Shown here one piece after another: positions 14,398-20,022 of a stretch of 20,022 bases of DNA (the first letter of the stretch is position 1; the number at the start of each line of letters is the position of its first letter). The position numbers were made by a program, and so were the translations under genes. Location: positions 1-20,022 of the IMG/VR virus record IMGVR_UViG_3300017753_002557; one strand, given 5' to 3'. Below the pieces are notes generated by a model. The model worked only from the letters and a program-made list of their open reading frames with translations, did not search any database and was not told the origin of the DNA. The DNA comes from a virus.

Positions 14398-15303
14398 ATG
14401 GATAAATCATTACAACGAACGACTAAAAATGGTCCTGGTAAGAAACTCCAACAGATGGGCGCTCCTAAACCCGATGATGATACAGATGATAGTAGTGATG
14501 AAGAAAGTATGTTTAATGATGCTCCACAAATCTTAAAGGTCCAAGACCCACCAAAAGAGAAAGTTAAACCATTACATCCTCATCTTCCTCAACCGCCTGC
14601 TCTTTTATTGATGATATCACCAATTCGCACTGGAAAATCTACGATTATCAATAATTTATTATTAAATAGTAATTTCTTTGGTCAAGACTTCTTTGATGAA
14701 GTGATGTGTGTTTCACCAACTATTTATAATGATAAAACTTCTCGTTTCTTAAAGAAGGCATTTGATTGTTATGATGAATATGATGATGCTATTATTGATA
14801 ATTTAATTGCGAAACAAGAAGCATATGAAGACCCACAAGATAGACCTGATATTGCTTTAATATTAGATGATATCATTGGATTGATTAGAAGAGAAGCGAA
14901 AGTTAATCATTTAGCGAGTAGATTTCGTCATTACAACATTAAGTTATTATTAATGTCAAGTCAAAACTATCGTAAAGTTAGTCCTGTCATTAGGTCTAAT
15001 GCTACGAATATGATAATTGGAAGTCCTTTTCCAAATATGAAAGAACTTGGGAAAATTGCTGAGGAGATAGGAGACCAATTCGGTGGTGCGGATAACTTTT
15101 TAAAGATTTATTACACAGCAACTCCAAATAAATATGACTTTCTTTATTTAGACTTACAATCCAATCCTCCACTCGCTTATCGTAATTTTGATGAGGTAAT
15201 AGCAGTTGGCGGACAGCATAGAGAAACAGAGGGATTTGAGACAGGAGACATAGCAGGGAAACAGGCAGAAGTAAGTGCATCCGTTCCTAAACAACAATAT
15301 TAA
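14398..15303 (+). CDS. FtsK/HerA-type genome packaging ATPase (A32-like)
   Basis: The 301-residue protein has a P-loop in LLMISPIRTGKSTIINNLLL (GKS at 79-81), with Ser where the first Gly of Walker A usually is. Walker B is IALILDDI (152-159), and LLLMSSQNYRKVSPVIRSN (183-201) provides the sensor Gln and candidate arginine-finger residues R192/R199. Length and motif order match packaging ATPases of PLVs, virophages and nucleocytoplasmic large DNA viruses, which pump DNA into the capsid. Residues 1-60 are an unstructured acidic extension carrying F39-x-DAPQ-I-x-KV48, shared with the 238-aa protein. A late-type run (AGTATTATAA) directly precedes the ATG. Confidence 0.92.
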   Translation: MDKSLQRTTKNGPGKKLQQMGAPKPDDDTDDSSDEESMFNDAPQILKVQDPPKEKVKPLHPHLPQPPALLLMISPIRTGKSTIINNLLLNSNFFGQDFFDEVMCVSPTIYNDKTSRFLKKAFDCYDEYDDAIIDNLIAKQEAYEDPQDRPDIALILDDIIGLIRREAKVNHLASRFRHYNIKLLLMSSQNYRKVSPVIRSNATNMIIGSPFPNMKELGKIAEEIGDQFGGADNFLKIYYTATPNKYDFLYLDLQSNPPLAYRNFDEVIAVGGQHRETEGFETGDIAGKQAEVSASVPKQQY

Positions 15304-15345
15304 TTTTATTAATAAAATAAAAATTATATTTATACTAATATAAAG

Positions 15346-16362
15346 ATGGATATAGGTAGTAGTGAAACTCTCGGTTCTATGTCAGGCGTATTGAGTTATG
15401 CGAGCGATTATAATGCTGTCCAGAAAGGTATTCACGAGAAAGCAGTGACGAAAATGAATACAGCAATCACTAATGCTGGATATAAAGGATATGCAGAAGG
15501 TAAATATGAAGAAGGCGATGCAGCAGTATCGGGTGTATTCGGTGGATTAGATACAGCAAGAACTATTGGTGAAGCAAGGAACTTTGATAGTCAAGTCGCT
15601 GGATTTGGGACTGGTAAAGGTGCCTCTGGATATCTAAGGTCTCAACCACAGATTATGAAAGCAAGATTTCAGCAAGGTAGTCTTAAAGCACAGAGAGCAG
15701 TTGGTGTGATTGATGATGATGAAGAATACAGACAAGCAGTTAATAATCCAAGGAAATTAGGTTTAACCCAAGATTTAGATGGAGATGGTGAATATACTAT
15801 AAGAGGCGCAGATACAACTGGTGTTGAGTTCGGTAAGGACGCAGGTAAAGATGTAGAAGGTATTAAGGCATCGGCACAAGGAGAAGAAATGGCAAAAGCA
15901 TCGGGTGGTGTTCTCGGTGCTACTAACCTACTTGGGGATAGCGGTATTAAAGGTTCTATGATTAAGAAGTTCGGTAAGTTTGCCAGCGACCTTCCCACTG
16001 GGCAACTATCTGCAGCTGCAGATGTCATCGGTAAAGGTGCTGGATTAGTTAGTGCTGGTCAGGCAATTTATGACTTATCTACTAATAAACATAAATCTGG
16101 TATAGATGATTGGAGTGATGGATTAGATTTAGTCTCTGCTGGTTTAGATACAGCATCTATTGCGATGCCTATGCTCGCTCCTGTTGCTGGTATTGCTGGC
16201 GTTGCTGCAGGTATCACTGGTTTCTTTAAAGAAGAAAGTGATACAAAAGAAGAACAAGATGAAATTAGAGATAAAGGACCAGGTAAAGATAGTCAAGGTT
16301 TAGCAGTCGGGGATTTAGCAAGTCAAGGTAAAGTCGCACAACAGAGTGTATCAGCATATTAA
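15346..16362 (+). CDS. Gly/Ala-rich protein with hydrophobic segment (minor virion protein?)
   Basis: This 338-residue protein lies between the packaging ATPase and the MCP. It is rich in Gly, Ala, Ser and Asp. DLDGDGEYTIRG (143-154) looks like a calcium-binding EF-hand/dockerin loop except that position 12 is Gly, not Glu. SIAMPMLAPVAGIAGVAAGI (271-290) plus TGFF is a strongly hydrophobic Gly/Ala-rich segment that could insert into membranes, comparable in character to membrane-active virion peptides. The C-terminus is charged then Gln/Ser-rich. I do not recognise a family; a minor capsid or entry role is inferred from location, its late-type promoter (ACTAATATAAAG before the ATG) and composition. 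Confidence 0.65.
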   Translation: MDIGSSETLGSMSGVLSYASDYNAVQKGIHEKAVTKMNTAITNAGYKGYAEGKYEEGDAAVSGVFGGLDTARTIGEARNFDSQVAGFGTGKGASGYLRSQPQIMKARFQQGSLKAQRAVGVIDDDEEYRQAVNNPRKLGLTQDLDGDGEYTIRGADTTGVEFGKDAGKDVEGIKASAQGEEMAKASGGVLGATNLLGDSGIKGSMIKKFGKFASDLPTGQLSAAADVIGKGAGLVSAGQAIYDLSTNKHKSGIDDWSDGLDLVSAGLDTASIAMPMLAPVAGIAGVAAGITGFFKEESDTKEEQDEIRDKGPGKDSQGLAVGDLASQGKVAQQSVSAY

Positions 16363-16402
16363 TTTTTATGTTTTTTATGTTTTTTTTTATTATTATTTTT
16401 AT

Positions 16403-16419
16403 ATTTGTAATAATATAAA
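16403..16419 (+). promoter_or_regulatory. Late promoter of the major capsid gene
   Basis: ATTTGTAATAATATAAA abuts the MCP ATG and is identical to the 17 nt before the 725-aa gene. Even the first bases of the two coding regions match (ATGAGTTT). A run of eight or more T lies just upstream. Confidence 0.6.
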
Positions 16420-18372
16420 ATGAGTTTTTGGAGCGCGAATGATAAGATACCAGTTCAGCAGACCAAGGTTGCTATTCCAGCAGAACACGGATTAGATTAT
16501 ACTTCGGGACAGAAAATTAATATTGTAGTTCCCCCAACTATCAAGTATTTCCAACCGAAAGCATCTTATTTAAGATTTGATGTAGAACTATTACAGAAGT
16601 TGGACCATCCAGTTAAACTAACGCTGGATGGAGAGACGGGTGCACAATGTTTAATCAGGGATATTAGGATATATTCTGGTGGTTCGGGTGCTGTATTATT
16701 GGAGGAAATACAAAATTACAATGTTCTAACTGCTCTAAAATATGATTATGAAACTAATGATGCTATTAAGAATAAACGCGCCATTCACGAAGGTTCATTA
16801 GCATACAATCCTTCTCAGCGAGGCACAAGGGGTTCTACTAAGACTGGTAGTTCTAACACTCGTCATAATCCATTCCATACTCCTTACGCGACCCCTACCG
16901 CAGGTTCTAAGTCAGTGACGGAGGCAGGAAGTGGTGTCTGGGGTGCTACTGGTAATACTAATAAAGCAGGTCAGTATCAAACTGCTAAGGTTCTATTGCC
17001 CCTTAATACAGGTATATTCCAGTCTCCTAAGGTCTTCCCCGCTCTCCTAACAGAAGGTCTGCGTATTGAGATTTTATTGGAAGATGCTGAGAGAGTATAT
17101 CGTATCCCTGATAGTATGCATCCACATAGACGCTTAACATCGGGTCTTCGGTTTCATTCTATGGATGGGGTAGATGCTAATGTGACGAAAGTAGCAGGTA
17201 AGTTTCGCTCAGCAGATGCGACAGGTGCTGGCGCTCTTTCAGTCTTGTTTTTCCAGAGGGAAAATCAAAACACAAGTTTAGAGAACTTACCATTCTGTAT
17301 TGGGCAGAAGGTCGCATTCTATACAGACCCTGGTGCGAATGATGACCCACTCACAGATACAACTTGGGCAAAGAAATATGCCAATCCAGCAGAGATTAAG
17401 CGGGTGACGACAGATAAAGAATTGATTATTAAAGATATAGAAATAACTGGTAATGGTCTTGTTAAATTGACTTTTACAGAGGGCACGATTTCGCCTAATA
17501 CTAATGTAGATAGCACACACTACTTATGTGATGATAGTGTCATTGATAGTGCTGTCGGTGCCGATGAGAATGCTGGTGTTGGTGCTTCTACTTCTATTAA
17601 TTTAGATTACAAGATTAAGAATACTGAACTTATCTTACAGACACTAACTATGCCTCAGGGATATACCCAGAGACTAATGAGTATGATGTCTGCTGGTGGA
17701 GCAATGAATTATGATATGCTTTCATTTACTAATTATAAATACTCTCAACTTAAAGGTGATAGAGTTATGAATATGAGACTTCCTCTCAATCAAACAAAGG
17801 CAAAATCTATTCTATGTATTCCTACGGATAGTTCGGTATATACTACGAGACAATTGCTCGCTGGTGTTCCAGACGCAGACCCTACTAAATATAAACAGCA
17901 AGCAGGCGCCTATCCTGCCTTTGATATGGATGATACTTTAACTTATCAGGAAACTATTGATGATTGTGATAGAGGACTTCTCGCTAATCGCTCAGGTTTA
18001 GTCGGTATTGCTGATGAAGCAAGTGATTATCAGTTCTTCTACAATGGACAACTTAATCCTAACAGACCAGTTGATTTAACTAAGATATCTCGTAGAATTG
18101 GTGTCCAACAGCAACCTCTTATTGAGAATGAGAAAGCACTTGCTATGGCGGGTATTACTCCTCTATCATTTATGAAGTTTAGGGAGAACTTCTTTATTGG
18201 ACGCGCACTCGCATTACAGCAGGGTGTATATAATACATCTGGTAGAGACTTTAATTTACAAGTGAATTATCAGGGAACTCGCACACCTGTTAAGAATAAA
18301 CTATGGAATAACTTTGTCGCTCATATTAGGAGAATTGTTGTTCAGGGAGATAGTGTAGTCGTCCAAATCTAA
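16420..18372 (+). CDS. MCP: Major capsid protein (double jelly-roll type)
   Basis: The 650-residue length and motif pattern fit PLV major capsid proteins. The N-terminus (MSFWSANDKIPVQQTKVAIP) leads into a strand-rich region. Residues 70-101 (GETGAQCLIRDIRIYSGGSG, then VLLEEIQNYN) and 194-228 (PLNTGIFQSPKVFPALLTEG, then LRIEILLEDAERV) are characteristic of the first jelly roll in PLV capsid proteins. The C-terminal half, with PQGYTQRLMSMMSAGGAMN and Arg-containing strands to the end, would be the second. Trimers would form the hexon-like capsomers of an icosahedral shell. It follows the ATPase and the Gly/Ala-rich protein and precedes an MCP-like gene. The fold is inferred, not modelled. Confidence 0.9.
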   Translation: MSFWSANDKIPVQQTKVAIPAEHGLDYTSGQKINIVVPPTIKYFQPKASYLRFDVELLQKLDHPVKLTLDGETGAQCLIRDIRIYSGGSGAVLLEEIQNYNVLTALKYDYETNDAIKNKRAIHEGSLAYNPSQRGTRGSTKTGSSNTRHNPFHTPYATPTAGSKSVTEAGSGVWGATGNTNKAGQYQTAKVLLPLNTGIFQSPKVFPALLTEGLRIEILLEDAERVYRIPDSMHPHRRLTSGLRFHSMDGVDANVTKVAGKFRSADATGAGALSVLFFQRENQNTSLENLPFCIGQKVAFYTDPGANDDPLTDTTWAKKYANPAEIKRVTTDKELIIKDIEITGNGLVKLTFTEGTISPNTNVDSTHYLCDDSVIDSAVGADENAGVGASTSINLDYKIKNTELILQTLTMPQGYTQRLMSMMSAGGAMNYDMLSFTNYKYSQLKGDRVMNMRLPLNQTKAKSILCIPTDSSVYTTRQLLAGVPDADPTKYKQQAGAYPAFDMDDTLTYQETIDDCDRGLLANRSGLVGIADEASDYQFFYNGQLNPNRPVDLTKISRRIGVQQQPLIENEKALAMAGITPLSFMKFRENFFIGRALALQQGVYNTSGRDFNLQVNYQGTRTPVKNKLWNNFVAHIRRIVVQGDSVVVQI

Positions 18373-18389
18373 ACCAGGGCAACCAGGGT
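18371..18389. repeat. Dispersed AACCAGGGC/AACCAGGGT tandem 9-mer, copy D
   Basis: Exact 18-mer match to copy A (3415) and copy C (12135). It begins inside the MCP stop codon (TAA 18370-18372), so it forms the start of the 3' untranslated region of the MCP gene. It opens a 111-bp segment collinear with 9052-9162. Confidence 0.75.
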
Positions 18390-18538
18390 AAAATAACTAA
18401 AAATAGATATAAAATAAATATTATAATTTTATAAAGATTTTAGTAATATTTAAGATGGTTCGGGTGGTTGAGTGAAGACTTGATTTTTTCATAATTTTAT
18501 TTTTTATCCAATTATTTATTTATATGTATTAAGTATAA
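18373..18538. other. Intergenic region duplicated from / with the 9052-9162 region
   Basis: This 166-nt gap holds no gene. Its first 109 bases mirror 9054-9162 in order and spacing (ACTAAAAATAG at offset 25 in both, TTTTAGTAAT at 67/68, GGTT and GGTGGTT at 86, AAGACTT at the end). The last 50 nt are AT-rich and finish AAGTATAA against ATG 18539, a late-type promoter. Confidence 0.6.
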
Positions 18539-19840
18539 ATGAGTATTCCTACGACTAATTTGCACATAACTCCAAGCAATGTATTAAGTTCAGGTAAGAT
18601 ATCCTATAAATCTGGTAATCCAGTAATACAATTTATTATTGGCGAACAAGGTAGAGGTCTCTTAGGACAGAGTTTAAGGTTCTGTGGTGATTTCCGCCTC
18701 TTTAAGTCATCAGCAGAAGATATCAATGATGGCACATTAAATATGGACCCTCGCCTCGGTGCATATTCATTAATAGACCAATTGGTCATAAAATCCCAGA
18801 AAACCCACGCTGTAATAGAGCATATAAGGCATTATTCTCGTATGATGGCAAGTCTATTACCATACACATCAAATGCCCAGGATGGATTAGGGCATATGTC
18901 CCAGACAGCATTTACGATGCCTGATTTTAATTTAGGTAAGACAGGAACTACTATGTTAAAGTCTGGAAAAAAGACTGGTAATAACTTCTGTATGCATTTA
19001 CCCTGTGGTCTGTTTAACGGAACTCAGGCAATACCACTTGATACTACGGGTGGTCTCTTAGTAGAGATACACCTTTCTCCCGATACACAGGTAATCTTTA
19101 ATGAAAGTGGCGCAATTGATGCGAATACTACTGCTTTCTATGAATTAAGTAATGTATTCCTTTGTGCCGAAGCAACCGAAGCAACTTCACCACCAGGACC
19201 AGGAACATTTGAGTATAACTCTGTATCCAGTTATTTCACATCATTTAACTCAACGAATGCTATTGTTAATTTTAATTTAGGATTAAACAATGTATTAAGT
19301 GTATTTGGTAATTTAATTCCTGCTCAGTATATTAATAATTTAGGACATAATGGAACTGCTACTCTGTATCCAGTGAATAGTAATGGTATTCCTGCTACAA
19401 TCACTCAGGCAGTTTTCACCAGAGGTGGTGAGAAGTTCCCATTAGAGTTTAATGTAGATACAATACAGAAGGGAGATGAACTGAATAATGACCAGCAGTC
19501 AGTAGATGCTCAACTCTTTATGGAAGGTATATCTGCTGTAAGGAAGTTTAGTAATTTAAGCAGAACTATGGTATCACCAAGTAATACATTTATCCCTCCT
19601 ACTTCGTCAGTCGCAAATGATGGCACAGAATTAGCGAAACCAGATGGAGGAAGTATGTTTATTTTAGGAATGAATTATGACGCAATCTCAAATCAAGGAG
19701 TAAGTTTTGCCACGCAGAACTGGGGTCTTAATCTTACGACTAATCTTACTACTGATTTCCCACACGCTATGTTCTTATATGTTCATTCTAAAAATACTCT
19801 TGTATTTGATGGACAAGGTGGGATGCAAGTTATGTCATAA
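18539..19840 (+). CDS. MCP-like / minor capsid protein
   Basis: The 433-residue protein shows local similarity to the preceding MCP at the same residue numbers. Residues 70-101 (DPRLGAYSLIDQLVIKSQKT, then HAVIEHIRHYS) align with MCP 70-101 (matching GA, LI, I, S, AV, E, I, Y). Residues 155-187 (PCGLFNGTQAIPLDTTGGLL, then VEIHLSPDTQV) align with MCP 194-228. It is therefore either a shorter jelly-roll paralogue of the MCP or the minor capsid (penton-type) protein that usually accompanies MCP in PLVs. Its position right after the MCP fits both. It has its own late-type promoter and is separated from the MCP by 166 nt carrying the duplicated segment. Confidence 0.75.
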   Translation: MSIPTTNLHITPSNVLSSGKISYKSGNPVIQFIIGEQGRGLLGQSLRFCGDFRLFKSSAEDINDGTLNMDPRLGAYSLIDQLVIKSQKTHAVIEHIRHYSRMMASLLPYTSNAQDGLGHMSQTAFTMPDFNLGKTGTTMLKSGKKTGNNFCMHLPCGLFNGTQAIPLDTTGGLLVEIHLSPDTQVIFNESGAIDANTTAFYELSNVFLCAEATEATSPPGPGTFEYNSVSSYFTSFNSTNAIVNFNLGLNNVLSVFGNLIPAQYINNLGHNGTATLYPVNSNGIPATITQAVFTRGGEKFPLEFNVDTIQKGDELNNDQQSVDAQLFMEGISAVRKFSNLSRTMVSPSNTFIPPTSSVANDGTELAKPDGGSMFILGMNYDAISNQGVSFATQNWGLNLTTNLTTDFPHAMFLYVHSKNTLVFDGQGGMQVMS

Positions 19841-19867
19841 ATAAAATAATCTTTAATACTTAAAGGA

Positions 19868-20022
19868 ATGCCAGAAACCGAAAGAAAGAAATATTATCAA
19901 CATAATTATCCATATCCTGATGGTTCTAAGAAAAGAGGTAGAAGAAGTAAAGAAGAACAAGAAGAATATATTAAGTCTCAGCAATTAAAAGTAGTCAAGA
20001 AGACTACAATATTAACATTTGA
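19868..20022 (+). CDS. Start of an unknown basic protein (cut by right edge)
   Basis: ATG 19868 opens a frame of 51 complete codons running off the window; the final TGA-like bases are out of frame. The visible part starts MPETERKKYYQHNYPYPDGS and has an Arg/Lys-rich patch KKRGRRSKEEQEEYIK (about 21-36) resembling an AT-hook-like or nuclear-localisation stretch. The 27-nt gap after the capsid-like gene contains CTTAAAGGA next to the ATG rather than the late TATAAA pattern. No family can be named from this fragment. Confidence 0.5.
   Translation, partial: MPETERKKYYQHNYPYPDGSKKRGRRSKEEQEEYIKSQQLKVVKKTTILTF

Noticed and set aside
18455-18475. Six-codon mini-ORF upstream of the MCP-like gene
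   Set aside because: Too short to support, and it lies within the duplicated segment where the matching bases at 9136-9156 are not an ORF.
20015-20022. Apparent TGA stop at the right edge
   Set aside because: It is out of frame with ATG 19868 (the last codons are ACA TTT GA), so the gene is open at the edge.
1-20022. CRISPR arrays, tRNA genes, insertion sequences and terminal inverted repeats
   Set aside because: No regularly spaced repeats, no recognisable cloverleaf, no transposase and no matching sequence at the two window ends were seen; the repeats present are few and dispersed.

Overview
The window looks like most of the genome, or a provirus, of a polinton-like virus (PLV) / virophage-related dsDNA virus of a eukaryotic, probably algal, host. 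The diagnostic set is a DJR-type major capsid protein (MCP), an FtsK/HerA (A32-like) packaging ATPase, a PrimPol-SF3 primase-helicase, a tyrosine recombinase, a GIY-YIG nuclease and RING-finger proteins. It also has very AT-rich, very short intergenic promoters and no bacterial features (no Shine-Dalgarno pattern, no tRNA, no CRISPR). No family-B DNA polymerase and no Ulp1-type maturation protease is visible. Assignment to the PLVs is from recognised motifs and gene order; no search was run.

Layout. Positions 1-4937 are all on the minus strand: a large primase-helicase that runs off the left edge, a RING protein with a TAF1-like zinc knuckle, a small single-pass membrane protein, a coiled-coil protein and a second RING protein. 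Positions 5040-7136 are on the plus strand: tyrosine recombinase, GIY-YIG nuclease and two small basic proteins with overlapping reading frames. Positions 7133-9468 are mixed: an unknown minus-strand gene, a 56-residue basic plus-strand protein, a minus-strand SAM-dependent methyltransferase and a lysine-rich minus-strand protein. From 9513 to the right edge every gene is on the plus strand and forms the virion/morphogenesis block: a 725-aa structural candidate, two charged disordered proteins, packaging ATPase, a Gly/Ala-rich protein with a hydrophobic segment, MCP, an MCP-like/minor capsid protein, and the start of a further gene cut by the edge. No stretch over 300 bases lacks a gene.

Regulation. 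Two promoter classes can be read. Five genes (primase-helicase, RING 2, coiled-coil protein, recombinase, methyltransferase) carry an ATATTAAAG-like box about 25-39 nt upstream of the ATG and are probably early. The structural genes have an AT-only run ending in TATAA(A) that abuts the ATG, probably late; MCP and the 725-aa protein share an identical 17-nt version. Three genes (primase-helicase, RING 1, methyltransferase) share a 45-bp upstream element with the palindrome TGCATATGCA, and these same three are visibly more GC-rich than their neighbours.

The most interesting unexplained signals are: this 45-bp element and its link to base composition; a dispersed tandem 9-mer repeat (AACCAGGGC/AACCAGGGT), one copy of which lies inside a coding region; a collinear 111-bp duplication of intergenic DNA; and a short peptide motif (FxDAPQ[VI]xKV) shared by the packaging ATPase and a neighbouring disordered protein.
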